Assembly: GCA_022836615.1 (NCBI GenBank)
Contig: MU405302.1
Location: 62,001 to 126,000 of the forward strand
Length of the DNA: 64,000 bases
Source of the DNA: Annulohypoxylon bovei var. microspora
Lineage: Eukaryota > Ascomycota > Sordariomycetes > Xylariales > Hypoxylaceae
Reading direction: 5' to 3'
The notes beneath the pieces were generated by a model. That model did no database searches. It saw nothing but the letters and a program-made list of their open reading frames with translations, and was not told the DNA's origin. Positions 22,443 to 34,172 of the stretch are shown here, in pieces; within the stretch, counting starts at the first letter, position 1; every line of letters begins with the position of its first letter. The position numbers and the translations under genes are program-made.

Positions 22443-24339
22443 AGGAATAACAATGCCGAGGACCGAGGTTTTGTCGCAAAGCGTGGAACCTATTGCTAGC
22501 AACGCAATAGCGATGTATATATTATATAATAATATATATAATATGATACGAAGGTTGGGAACAAAGATTTCGCACATCTGACGATAAGTCAAGTAAGACT
22601 TTTGCGCACTCCATGAAGAGTTTTGCCTGAGTGCCCTAGGTTATAGCGCAATTAACCACTAAATCATTGCGAAGAGATGGGTACTACTTTTGGCGAAACT
22701 GGGAGATTTTCCACAGGGCAGAGGGGTGTTGGCTATGTGGCTCGTGTGGGGCTGTGTATGTGGCTTGTCAATATTTATAAGAGGGGGCGGGGCTGAGGGG
22801 TTTTACCTCGGGGTGCATGATCAAAGGAATCACAGCTATTGCAGCTACTGGAGCGTGACCTACTGCCTTCAGTAACAAGCACCTCAGAGAATTAAGCGAT
22901 AGTGGTCACTGTTGATTGAGTGCTACTCATACATAATGAGAGACGAATCGCGAGCGGAAAAAAGACGGGTTAAATTTCAATGCCTATTGCGGTCCCGAAC
23001 ATCTCGAATCTCGATAACCGCCTTGATAAATCTCCGACAATGCAAAGCTGTCGGCATTTCTCGTTCGCAGTCTAGGAAATTCGGGATATGATCGATGACA
23101 GTTCTATGCGGTTCTCGCAAGCCTCTTGCATAATATTATAAAAGTGTGTCAAGTCTACCAAAGCAACCTTGACTGTAGTCCGCCGCTCAATTATCTCCAG
23201 GGGAGATGGGACCAATGCCCTGAGAAATTGTTCCATATTTCATGAACTTAGCTAAGTAATTGAGTCTTAGCCACCTCCGCTTGAGGCTCTTGATATATCA
23301 AAGAAGCATCGGGTTTGCGGCCTAGTAGGTACTGAGCTCTTTTGCATTTTTATCAATATTTGTTGAATATGATCAGATTTCGCACATACTGAAGCCGTTA
23401 ATAGATATAAGTTAAATTTTATCAATGCCTCGTCTCACAGAACCTTCATGAAAGTTACCTATACCTAAGAATATGTGGCATAGATGTCTCTCGTTTCACC
23501 GGCCATTTCCCCCTGTCCTACTCTTTTTTCTTTCGTCACTTCTAGTATTTTTCTAGATGTGACCGGTCGTTTTCGATTCCGAATCTACCTACCTGGTTCC
23601 TATATTAAGAGAACCCATTCCCTTTTTTTCCATCATAACACTGCGGGAATACATTACAATCAACGACTCCTGACACAAGTATTACATTATCATCAGCTGT
23701 CATCGAGACCTTAGCCACCATTCACCACGAAGATGTATTCTCCAAGGCAAAAAGAGAACATTGCTAGGATTTTTCATCACAGAAAGAACTACTTCGGCAA
23801 CCCACCTCGATCTTCCCCTCGGCTCGAAGATGTTCTTTCCTTTCTCATAACACTAATCATCGTCATCTGTATTGTCCAATATGCCCTAGACACATTGTCT
23901 CGGGGCTGGGCTCGAATTTGTGACATAGTACATTGTGTTTGGATGGCATAGTGCACCGATACTTTAGACTCCAATTACAACCAAAGGATTTGGTTACCTT
24001 ATCTGTGGTACAATTATCAGTTAAACGCCTTTGGCGTAGGCTAAGGGATGATGTATCATGATATAGATATAAGTCTTGATAAATCCCCCCCGATGGTTTT
24101 CATAGGAATAGGGGCAAAGGGATTACTCTAAGTTTCTCATCAATTATCAATTATCAAGTTCTTCTCGAGTCATTTGACCGGTGTGTAATGGGAATAGTGA
24201 CTCTACTATGTGACTTTCATCAGCCGGCAGATATTTTCTAGTTGTGGACATTGATTTTGTGATAACTCATATCGCCCATAATAATCAATATTATCCCTCA
24301 TAGATGGCTACAAGTTAGGATAATAGAATGACTGTAGAA
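22443..24339. other. long intergenic region
   Basis: Mostly empty. There is a short self-complementary AT run at about 22516-22545 (TATATATTATATAATAATATA), probably no more than simple sequence. A small membrane-protein-like frame at 23733-23951 is listed separately. No repeat, RNA or domain recognised elsewhere. Confidence 0.45.
23733..23951 (+). CDS. possible small single-span membrane protein (72 aa)
   Basis: The frame starts at ATG 23733 directly after a CA-rich leader-like stretch (CCATTCACCACGAAG), a fungal start context. The N-terminal 40 residues are basic and polar, followed by a hydrophobic segment of about 20 residues (VLSFLITLIIVICIVQYAL, residues 34-52), then a short tail with two cysteines. 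No family is recognised. The combination of leader, ATG context and a well-formed membrane segment makes it more credible than neighbouring chance frames, but it is short and otherwise unsupported. Confidence 0.3.
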   Translation: MYSPRQKENIARIFHHRKNYFGNPPRSSPRLEDVLSFLITLIIVICIVQYALDTLSRGWARICDIVHCVWMA

Positions 24340-25293
24340 TTATTTCGTGAAACCTTCAATCAGGCTCTGAAGTTCCGCGTCGCTTAACTCCTTAACACCG
24401 AGCAAGTCGTTGTCCACCGCCTGGAAATTGTTTCCGTATCCTTCACCCCAAATGACCGATACAATGAAAGCTAACCTGTTGATCTCGCCTGTCTCTTCGA
24501 GTTCGGCATATGCCGCTTTGAGAGAGTCGGCAGTAGATGGGGTCTCTGTCTTCCATCCATCTGGCCCAGTCGCCTTCTTGGCTTTCTCTAAGATCCCCTT
24601 CTGGGTAAGTGTGGTACTGCGGATAAAAACGTTGCGATTCTTGGTTTCTTCGGGATGCTTTAGAACCCCCGACACAGCCTTAGCTACAGACGCAATGGTC
24701 GTTGTGCTGTAAGGTCGCTCACCACCGTCCCAGAGATTGATCTTCTTCTCCTTTAGATTTACAAACATGCTGTACTGCATCGCTGTATCCAGGAAAGGTC
24801 CGTTAGATATCAACGTATATGTTATGTTACCAGAAGCCGCCTCCTTCATGAGAATGTCCTTGGCAGTCTTTTTAATACGGAACATGGGTATTTGAGAAAC
24901 CTTTTCATTATGAGCATCTCCACCGAACTCCGAGGGGATGAATCGTTTGATTCCGGCCTTGACAGCGGCCTCGATTAGGGGTATTTGTTGCGGCAAGCCA
25001 GGGAAACCAAGAACCGAAATGACTGCGTCTTGGCCCTCGAGTGCCTTGATGAGGGTCTCGGAGGACGTATAGTCGACGTCGGTGACCGTGACCCCGGACG
25101 GGAAGTTGTGATTCGTCCCCTTTCGGGCGAGTACTGTCACTTCAAACCCATCTTCGAGAAGTTGTCGCAATACAGGTAGGCCGAGGAGACCGCTGGCCTA
25201 TAATAGATGCAACTTTTAGCCTCCTTTTCTGTAACTTAACACGGTAGCATAAGCTCTTACCCCGGCGACTGCAACTTTACTGATCGTGCTCAT
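24340..25293 (-). CDS. NmrA-like / isoflavone-reductase-like NAD(P)-binding protein (296 aa)
   Basis: Two exons: a 33-bp first exon at 25261-25293 encoding MSTISKVAVAG, and 24340-25197, with a 63-bp intron (gtaaga ... attatag). Joining gives the dinucleotide loop VAVAG-ASGLLGLPVLRQL, the GxxGxxG motif of NmrA-type atypical short-chain dehydrogenases; without the tiny first exon this motif would be lost. Further family blocks are VLARKG, DAVISVLG, AAVKAGIKRFIPSEFGGD (the strongest isoflavone-reductase-like signature) and YTLISNGPFLD. Length is typical. Family members are either small-molecule reductases or redox-sensing regulators; the sequence does not decide between them. It is cytosolic, with no targeting signal, and no adjacent gene suggests a pathway. 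Confidence 0.88.
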
Positions 25294-26175
25294 GCTTTCT
25301 GAGATTATCCTTGACTGCTACTGATATGTAGAATCACGATTAATCAAATATGAATGTGATAAGATGAGCGATCTATGCCAGTACATGCGACACTGACGAG
25401 TTTGCATATCGGATGAATCGTCCCATATGTGCAAGATGGCATGCAAGAGGTTGACATCCCACGTCACCAAAATACGCATCGGCATTTCATTGCTGGGCCG
25501 AGTCCGATGCTCATTTGTCATCATAGTTTCCTCGGAGCTGGAAATAGCTATGTAATATAGGGGCAATGCTGATCGGTTAGGCGGATCGAGACAGCATGGG
25601 GCCGTGTTCGGGACTGATCTCTTATTCAAAACAAGATACAAAGAAGAACTTCTGGTTTACTATCGGCTTTCGCTTAGATCTAGCTCGAGAATTCGCAGCG
25701 TGACGTTAATCCGATGAATTTCCAATTATATAGGTACTAAATTATGTTTATATCAGTAATTCGCAAGTATTCGTAACTTTTTGTTTGGCGATGGTGTGAT
25801 CCCTATGACCCCTATTTGGGTCGTGTGGTGTGGGGAAGGCAGTAGGCAATGCAAGTCTCGTATAAGACAAGGATTTAATGGATTTAATTACGCGCGGGAA
25901 TGCAGCAGCAGATATCTTGGACGTCCTAAGCAACGAATGCGTATATTATGCAGTTGATGATATATGAAGTTGATGTTGAAGAACGATTCCGTACCCTTGA
26001 ACGCCGTATGCTACCTTTTGGGGGCGTTGAGCTTGCTATAACTCTAATGTTAAATCTGTTTACCTTTCCGTTCCCAGTGACGAGTTTGATGTTGAGATCC
26101 CATACTCTAGATCTATAACGCCCTATATGCATGCTCGTATATACGTTAATGTCATGTCATTCCGGTTGGCGGCAT
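25294..26175. other. intergenic spacer
   Basis: It lies between two minus-strand genes, upstream of the NmrA-like gene and downstream of GTP cyclohydrolase. A 107-codon minus frame (25318-25641) has no features. Nothing else is recognised. Confidence 0.45.
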
Positions 26176-27293
26176 CTACCTGTATGCTCTATTCAGTCCG
26201 ACCAGGCTGAGAAACTCGTTCCTGGTCTTTTCTTTCTTTTCGAAACAACCAAGCACGCAGCTAGTAATAGTGCTCGTAGTAGTCTTTTCGACGCCTCGCA
26301 TAACCATGCAAAGATGGCTTGACTCCATGACGACTGCTACCCCCTGGGGTTTTAGTACCTCCATAATAGCATTGGCAACTTCTCTCGTTAGTCGCTCTTG
26401 CACTTGCAATCGACGACTAAACATCTCAGCGATACGTGGTAGCTTCGATATGCCGATGACGTTGTTTTTCGGGATGTATCCGATGTGCATCTGATATAAT
26501 ATTAGAATGGGGCGTAAAGCCGTAACCTAGACGGGTTCAACTAACCTTCCCGAAAAAGGGAACTAGGTGATGTTCGCAAAGACTGAATATCTCAATATCT
26601 TTCACGATAACCATCTCATTATGATTTTCGTGAAAGATAGCGTTGTTGACGATGTCTTTGACATTTTGTTGATACCCTTTTGTGAAGAACAGCATAGCCT
26701 TCGCATATCTTCCAGGGGTATCCAGCACGCCTTCCCTATCCGGGTCTTCGCCGACACATTCCAGAATTGTTCGGACGGCTCCTTTCATTTTTTCGAGTCT
26801 CTGAGCGGCCTGCTCGGAACTCTCTTCAAGTCGCTCTCGAGTTCCCCGACCTAGATTATGTCAGCAATATTATTCTAGGTAGGTACCTAGTTAGGTAGCT
26901 AACTATTGAGAAGTTCGCTTACGTACTCGGTCGGCTTAAGCCATCAAAGTCAATAACGGGACTAGGGGATCTTGTTTCGGCGCCTTCGGACTTAACCTTC
27001 TTCTTTTTCTTTTTCGGCGGCTCATCCCTAGGATCCCGAGCCGCTTTGCTTATGCTGTTTCTCCTTTTCGACGAACTGTCATGACCATTCATCTCTGATA
27101 TTCCACCATCCTTTGCTCTTCTTCTCCTCTTCCTTTTTCTCGCTTTTCTGTCATCTCGACCTTCGTCGCGCGTTCGCTTTTCGCTACCATTGACAGAGTC
27201 GTCGATGTCGGAAACACCCGTCGCGGAACTATTAGATGAAGCCGCCGTTAATGATTCCCGGTTGCTCTGTTTGGATTCGGTGAAGTGCGCCAT
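26176..27293 (-). CDS. GTP cyclohydrolase I (328 aa)
   Basis: It converts GTP to 7,8-dihydroneopterin triphosphate, the first step of folate and pterin synthesis. Three exons: 26927-27293, 26546-26850 and 26176-26490. Joins restore GLSRPS-RGTRERL and FFGK-MHIGYIP. The enzyme core covers roughly residues 130-328: GEDPDREGVLDTPGRYAKA, HNEMVIVKDIEIFSLCEHHLVPFFGK with the zinc ligands Cys and His of CEHH, then LQVQERLTREVA, ESSHLCMVMRGVEK with the third zinc Cys, and TRNEFLSL near the end. The N-terminal 120 residues are low complexity, rich in Ser and in Lys/Arg runs; such disordered extensions are usual in filamentous fungi and could act in nuclear targeting or regulation. The start at 27293 matches this pattern. 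Housekeeping gene. Confidence 0.95.
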
Positions 27294-28137
27294 ATTGCTG
27301 CTTTTTTTCGGCTGCAGCTTCAATCGATGCAAGGGAATGGCAGTGGCTGGCGCATATGGCGTAAGTATTAAAGGATTGTGGTTGGGCAGTTCGTTCTTTA
27401 GAAGTCGAGGTTTAATGTTGCTTGGTGCTTGGTGCTTGTTATGTATAATCGGCAATCGACGGAGCGGAAAAACAAAGTTGTAATTTCCAATGAATTCATT
27501 CCTTTGATGCACATGTGTCCAGGGAAGATTGACGTGCTTATGTAGGAATATCAATTACCTAGTAGAAGCCGAATCGCTAGAATGCTACAAGCTTCAAGTC
27601 TATTAGTTCGGAAAATTCAATTCAACTTGCATGTATCCGAATATTAGGTAACTCTTCAATTGGTAGTTATCGGCCTTGATAGGATCTTCTGAAAGTCCGC
27701 GGGGTATGTAATTGCACATGTGCCCCTCCAGTTCTAAATAAAGTATCGAAGTACAGTACATGGGTACATATAGTGTGGATCCGGATGTCAATGGATCTTT
27801 TGGATCTTGTGGCTGATATTCATGTGGCTGAATAATCTTGTGGCTCAAGCTCTTCAATGTGAGGTCGTCATCCTGGAACGCTACGAATTTCAAGGTTCTA
27901 AACACGATTTACCTATTCCTTATCGCATTTAACCATCCTCCAACTTCTTAAATTCATCACTTCGCACGACACACACGTATCGAAATTTTCAGATCGTTTA
28001 AATCGTGATATTTATTTCGCTTTGCATCTTTCTATCTAGACTGACTCGAATACACCTCCTAGCAACGTGTTAGCTCGAGCCCGTCGCGACATCTAGGACT
28101 TCGAGCGGACTTGACTAAACTAGGCGCTCTAGACAAG
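27294..28137. promoter_or_regulatory. divergent promoter region between GTP cyclohydrolase and TAF11 genes
   Basis: An 844-bp gap separates the two divergently oriented starts. A 100-codon minus frame (27603-27905) begins with GTG and has no family features; I do not call it a gene. The last 150 bases are CA/CT-rich, like a fungal 5' leader. No specific factor site is claimed. Confidence 0.4.
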
Positions 28138-29205
28138 ATGGCGTCTCCTCCACACGCCTACTCGCCTGCGGGTTCTCCACCGTATTCTAGCGCGCCGCTG
28201 CCATCGAAGAAGCGCGGCTCCACGACTGCTGATCTTTCAGTCCAGCCGCCCTCACTCAAGCGACGCAAAGCATCTGTTATGTCAATAGCCTCTGCCGGCT
28301 CAGCTCATCCTCTTCGACAAACATCGTTCCCACCCGACGAATCGCAAGCCCGAGCTTTCTCGCCTTCGTTCCGGCGATCCCCTAGTATGGACGCTATGAG
28401 CCTCGTCAGCGGAAGCCAGGTGAGCGGCGCGCCTGCTAAGAAGAAGCGAGGTAGGAAGTCGAAAGCAGAGCGCGCAAGCGAGGCGGCCGCCGAGGCTATG
28501 CGATATGGGTCACCAAGCGTCGTGGGAGGTCGCGCGCCAACCGTGCTGAGCAACGTCAGTGGCAACAACGCTGGGAAGGATGCCGATGCGGACAAGGAGA
28601 AAGAAGAGGAGTTCGAGATGCCGGAAAACATGGCTAGCATGTCTACTGCTCGTACGCAGGAACAGGTCCAGGAGCAGGAGGAGCTCAAATCATTCGTGAA
28701 GTCTCAGATGGACCCCGTGCAGTTCGCCCGGTATGAGGTTTGGCATCGCCAAACCCTAAAACCCCAAGACGTTAAGCGGGTAGGTTCTCGCGTCCTGCTC
28801 TGCTGATACCTTGAATTGTTACGTGTCTAACTATTTCTATAGCATATCAACAGTGTCACTTCGCAATCATGTCCGGTTAATGTCCATCAAATGATGCAAA
28901 CTGTCTTGAAGCAATATATCGGGGATATTGTTGAGGGAGCGCGAGAAGTTCAAGAAGAATGGGTAAAACTAGGCGAGAAGCAGACTGACCTGCCTGACGA
29001 TGAACTGCTACCTATGAACGAATTATCCGAGTCCCGCAGAGAGGTGCCCTTGCGACCCGAACACTTACGAGAAGCATACAGACGCCAAAAGGCTGCTGCC
29101 GAGCACGGCGGATCGATGGGAAGCCTGATGATCTGGAACCAACAGACGCAAAACGGGGCCGATCGGTTTGCGGTGAAAGCTGGAGGTCGCCGCATTTTTA
29201 AATAA
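28138..29205 (+). CDS. taf11: transcription initiation factor TFIID subunit 11 (TAF11, 334 aa)
   Basis: A general RNA polymerase II factor; TAF11 pairs with TAF13 through histone folds inside TFIID. Two exons, 28138-28779 and 28843-29205, joined at DVKR-HINSVTSQ by a 63-bp intron (gtaggt ... ctatag). The first 170 residues are disordered, with Ser/Pro-rich and basic AKKKRGRKSK segments that look like a nuclear localisation signal. The conserved TAFII28 domain begins near residue 190 (ELKSFVKSQMDPVQFARYEVWHRQTL). It continues through VNVHQMMQTVLKQYIGDIVEGAREVQ and ends with LRPEHLREAYRR, the characteristic last helix. The ATG at 28138 is the first in frame; an apparent longer frame begins with TTG. 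The intron falls inside the histone fold. Confidence 0.92.
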
Positions 29206-30062
29206 GCACAGATGTTTCGATAGCCCCGATTCCCGCACTCTAGGACGCGAAGGCATGCCCATGAAGACGAAGGATCCTACGTAGTCCATCCGATATGGTT
29301 ACGATGCGAAGAATACATCTTTGCAGCATACTCCCTCCGCTCCGCCTTCCACCACACACAAGACGTCGATATCCACCCATTGATACCCAAAGCAAACTTG
29401 ATTTTACAATACCGTCCTCACGGATTGTATGAGATTGCAGCACTGAGTTGGAAGACAAACATATTAGTCGAATACACCGGCCGACCAGCTCTGCAATATC
29501 TTCTACACTGCCTTTACCCCTGCGGATTTAGTCCACCGCGGGTAAGATTACGTTAGGGGAATGAAAACCTCATCCTCGGAAGATTAATGGTGTATTGTGC
29601 CCGTCCTAAAAGTAGAATTCTCTCAGAGACGCGCCCACCCAACGTGTGGGTTTATTCTTGTTGTAGCCTCTATAAGCTACGGCTGCGACTTGCACATGCT
29701 TCAAATGTATTCAAGTAGGTAGTCAGTTATGAGAATAAGTTACATAGGAATAATAAGTTTCGGAGTCGTCCATAATGAAATCGTAAACCATCACATCCGT
29801 CGCGTCTCATCTCCATCAATTTACATACTACACTTTTACCTAGGTATCTAACAGAAGGTTCTATGTATATAGTAACTAAGTTCAATATTGAAACAAGATT
29901 TCAATGTTGCTTGCAAGATGTTGAGTCTTCGATTACATAACATGTCCCCACACTGTCTATTAGGTGCTTCCATAATTAACCATTCGTCTCCACCCATAGT
30001 ACTCAGGTACTTAGTGCTTCTTTCGAAACTGTTTTCCATGTCCCAACAGGACTAACAACCTC
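29206..30062. other. intergenic spacer
   Basis: 3' region of the TAF11 gene and upstream flank of the tRNA. Minus-strand frames at 29240-29458 and 29848-30039 are short and featureless. A TACCTAGGTATC motif lies near 29840. Confidence 0.5.
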
Positions 30063-30151
30063 GCCTTTATAGCTCAGTGGTAGAGCGCAGCACTTGTATG
30101 TCCAATCACAAGTTCATGCTGAGGTCCATCGTTCAATCCGGTGTGGAGGCA
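30063..30151 (+). tRNA. tRNA-Thr (anticodon TGT) with 17-nt intron
   Basis: The acceptor stem GCCTTTA pairs with TGGAGGC, with discriminator A at 30151. The D arm is GCTC-AGTGGTA-GAGC. The anticodon stem CAGCA/TGCTG encloses the loop C-T-TGT-A-A, anticodon at 30095-30097 (reads ACA, threonine). A canonical intron of 17 nt (30099-30115) follows position 37. The T arm is CATCG-TTCAATC-CGGTG and provides the B box GTTCAATCC. A TTTTT pol III terminator lies at 30164-30168. All four stems close with only G-T wobbles. Confidence 0.92.
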
Positions 30152-31350
30152 CTCAACCTTTCATTTTTGACAATATCATTTATATCTCAGTGTTACTTTT
30201 TCCCCCCCAAACTTTGAGATTTTTATTTGCTTTTTAACATTCATTAATATCCGATCGATTTGATTATAATTCAAGACGCTATGATCGTGAAAGGCTGCTC
30301 ACAGCTAGCTACTGACTGTACTGACTGCATTGAACCCCGATTTTTCGGCACATGTAACTTGGCATGGTTCTAAAAGAGACAGCAATTAATCCCTGAAGCT
30401 TCTCTCCAGGCATCGATATTAACCCCTGGCTTCACCGTCTCACCCACTAAAGATATCTAATTCTACTATGTAGCTTGTCAGCATGCACGATCTTTCATGA
30501 AGCGGAGAGCCATCATCGTCACTTGGTTCACGCTAGCACCAAAATAAGCGCCCTTTTTCATTCCAGCATACACACGCTCATAGCTCTGTCAAATGTAACT
30601 CAATTATTCTTCTATTGATTTTTCAAATTATCAATTGAATCAAGTTTTTTCCCGCCTATTTTATTATTGTCATTACTATTCAACTTTCAACTTACGACTT
30701 GTGTCATAACACCCTACTAATGTGTGAGTTATGAGTAAGTCCCCGTCTTTTCGAACATGGCCTCATCTCCTAACGCCATTTAATTAGGTGTGTACATAGA
30801 TAGGAACTACATATCGTATGTATGAGGTGGGGCAAAACACTGCCGCAACGGACACCTTGTCATGCAATGCATACAACGGCACGGGTTTTAATAATCGAAG
30901 CTTTTGAGGCTGTCGAGTTAGAGTTCGAGTTATTTTGTTGCCTAGATCGTGATCAGCAAGCCAAGGTTGGTAAAGGCTCAGGTGAAACTCCCACTTGATT
31001 GGCTTCACATGTGTTGAAGCCCTGGAGATTCGAGCATCCAGGTTCGGTGTAAGTGGACATGAACTTATTGCCAATCATAACAATAGATCTACATCGCAAT
31101 GCGGGTGTTCGAGATCGGGAAAAAAGACATTTTACGACTCCAAGAATCCTTTGAGTGCAGATCACAACGCTCAGAAGCTCGTATTAGCAACTACCCAGTT
31201 GGTTATGTCTCGTTGTCACTCAATCGAATCATCTGAGATGTGTAGGCAGCAGGAAACAATACATACATTTAAAGGACTATGAGATGTGAGGTTGAAGTGC
31301 ATCTATAGCAATCTTCCAATTGTGTATAGTTTCAATAACTAATTCTCACA
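30152..31350. other. intergenic spacer
   Basis: After the tRNA terminator there is no gene recognised. Frames on both strands at about 30784-31282 overlap one another and have no membrane, signal or domain features. The 40 bases before 31351 are the leader of the membrane-protein gene. Confidence 0.45.
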
Positions 31351-32156
31351 ATGTCCCATTCTAGTCAAACTAGACGTGCGTCCGTTGCCGATACAGAGTA
31401 TGCTGTACCGGACACCCCTCAACCGATAGAACAACTACCTGATAAACCAGCATGGGACATCGCAAGGCTTGTGTTACGCATTGTATCAACTACGCTCTCA
31501 GCTCCTCTCCTCGCGATATCCCTAGCTGGGTTTGCGGCACCGAAGGGATTCAGTGGTTTCCCAATCATGGGTACTTCGCTAGTAAGTTCGACTCCTAATA
31601 TGAGTTATTCATGGCCAAAACAAATTCTAAAGAACCTGGTGGTTTAGTCTGCACTAGCACTCATATACGACATCTCCGAATACATCGTTATGTGTGTCCA
31701 GAAGAGAAAGACAGGTATCCGCCCGACCATTTCCCTCGGATTTGAGCTCGTCGTTTCGCTGGTAGGCATCGCTCTATCAGCACTCCTAATCACCTTCACG
31801 GCCGATTCCTATATATGGCACGATTATTATGATGGCAGAGCCGGGACTCCTGTTCCCGGTTATGTCGAGAATGGGAGATTGTGGTTTGCTCTGTCTATCA
31901 TTGCTAGTATCTTGGGCACGGTCTTATCGTGAGTTTCGATTTATTCAGTGTCGATTATCATCGCTCAGCTAACACGTCTCAAAGATTGGTACACTTCGTT
32001 TTGTTTGTCCGCGATTGTGTGGAAGTCCATTGGTACCGGAAGGGAGTTTCTACGTCGCAGGAAAAGGAGTCGGCAGCCAACTCAACTTTCGAACTCGATG
32101 GCATTGAGGACAAGAAGGGACCACCAGTGAGTCCACCAACAAATGGCATCAACTAA
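31351..32156 (+). CDS. four-span membrane protein, uncharacterised (227 aa)
   Basis: Three exons: 31351-31581, 31648-31928 and 31985-32156. Introns of 66 and 56 bp have donors gtaagt and gtgagt; the second has a gctaac branch site shortly before its caaag acceptor. The joined protein has a polar N-terminal tail of about 40 residues and four hydrophobic segments: around LRIVSTTLSAPLLAISLAGF, SALALIYDISEYIVMCV, FELVVSLVGIALSALLITF and LWFALSIIASILGTVLSLVHFV. A charged cytosolic tail follows. The layout resembles many small fungal MARVEL-like or unnamed tetraspan proteins, but no signature confirms a family. The gene stands alone; function unknown. Confidence 0.7.
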
Positions 32157-34172
32157 TATCATTGGTTGACACGATGTCTTTTTAAGAAGTATTTGAAATA
32201 AAAGACTCAGTCTCGGCACGCCTACGAACCGGATTTCCCTACTAGCATATGTCTTTAACACCCGCTGTAGTCAACTGCCTTCTTCTAGACCCTGCGGCCT
32301 CTAATAATTATGTTAGGAATAGAATTTGTAAATAACTTTTGAGAGTTAAAGAAGTTGGAATCCTGTCGACCTTTGATGAAATGCGGGTGTTTTTCGTACA
32401 GCTAGGGTTTATAGGATGAACTCAGAATGACCACATAATTAATATGAAATATTTAGAATGTTACGAAATTTTTTCATGCTTCAAGTGTGTAAAAATTCGC
32501 AGTTCGCGCCCATTTATCGTCCAACCTTGTAACATCTTCATCGTCGAATGTTTTATGATTTTTGTGTTTGATAGTATCCTCCGCAAAAAAATCCTGCTTA
32601 GTCATCAAAGGGGTCACCCCTGAATCATACTTGATACCTAAATTATAGCAACCACATTTAAGCCGACGAGCACCAAGATCCACTCAAACGATCTTGCGCA
32701 TTTTAAAATTAGGTACAGTAAGATATAAACAATTGGAAAAGGAAGGGTTTTAGGGAATACTAATACTTCAAATAATGGGTCATTTTAATGCGCATATCGT
32801 CTTATAAATCCAGGTTAAGTCATAGTAGATCAATATCACCGAAAAGTTAATTCATTGATGAATTTCTCAGTTAGTACCTAAGGTACTAAAGCATGGGAAA
32901 TGCTAAAAGCTCTTGGAATTTTTCATTTTGTAAAATCGCGTACCCTCATTTAGCACATAGTCGTGTACCTTAATGGTAGGGTATCTTCTAATCCTAGAAA
33001 ATTCGTGGTGGATGCGGGTATCGTAAAGGAAACCAGTTGGTGAATAGTTCGAGTTATAATCTTCCTGGAGATAATCTCTTGTGTAGAATTCACCCTAATG
33101 GTGGTACCCGTATTCAAGTCGTTTGTTGGGAATAGCTCATATGGTTTTTAGCATCGTCGGCATTGTTTTACTTGGATCTGTCCATTGGCCGCAAACCAAC
33201 TATTCCACGTCGGTATCGTATTCCATAGCTGGCATTGAAGTTTTGCTTAGTGGTGCAGTAGCAAATATATCGAGTGCATACGATATTAAAGTGGCACCTA
33301 TGAGGAAGTGTAGTCATGAACGGGTTTTCCAGATTTAGATATAAGAATCCAATGCAACCCAGAAATGTGTTAGTTGCCGGTCCTAGTTCGAGTAGGCACC
33401 TCATACCTCGTGAGGAGGAAGTCCGAGAATATTCTCATATCCACTAGCTCGCCAAACTTAGAAAAGGTATTGTAAAGCTTAGTGCGGATAAATTTGGGAG
33501 AATAAGGAGATGTCGATATCGGGGATGTTGTTTGCAAAGAGTCGAAATTCTTTAGCAAAAGGATTTCAGTTCAGGATCGCCCCTGAGCCGTAGCAGAGTA
33601 GACTACGATCAAAGCCAATGATATTCGGTGCTTCCTATCCGGATTTCTGGGTTTGGTGTTTGATATAAGACAGCTTAGTTACCTTCTAAACGAAGACGAT
33701 TAGTTGGTAGTGTATGCCGATTCCGTGTCAAACTATGCGTCTTTCCCTAATGCACCTATACAGGATTGACGGCTGTGTACACCCTCGAATTTGGAAGGGG
33801 TGTAGACGCGAATAAACGAGGCAAAGTATTCTACCTAGCTATCTAAACGGATCAAGAAATTAGTACTAGAAACGAGCACGAGAAAGATTGGGCCGAAATA
33901 CCTGAAGATAGAAGTGGTGGGGGAATATGAAGGGAGATTGGTGTTGGCAGACCATCTTCCATAAATAAGTTGGAAGACTAGTACCCAAGCAAAGTAGGTA
34001 GGGAACTATGCAAGTGCCGCCGAATTTTGGCCTCCTGTTGTCTTCAGAAACTGACTAATGAAGATTTGGCAAATTCCAAAGCTGCACCCATAAAGCACAT
34101 TTGGCAAATAAACGGGTGCAGAGGCGTGGAGTGTATGGAGTCCGTAGCAATGATACTGTGTAGGTGAAAGCG
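32157..34172. other. long intergenic region
   Basis: About 2 kb without a supported gene. The plus-strand frame at 33123-33338 has two hydrophobic stretches but no ATG context, introns or family match, and the minus frame at 33370-33558 is featureless. No repeats seen beyond sparse TACCTAAGGTAC-like motifs near 32875. Confidence 0.45.

Noticed and set aside
27603..27905. 100-codon minus frame between GTP cyclohydrolase and TAF11
   Set aside because: Begins with GTG, overlaps a likely promoter and has no family features.
33123..33338. Possible membrane protein fragment
   Set aside because: Two hydrophobic stretches only, poor start context, no homology to the tetraspan gene at 31351 that I can see.
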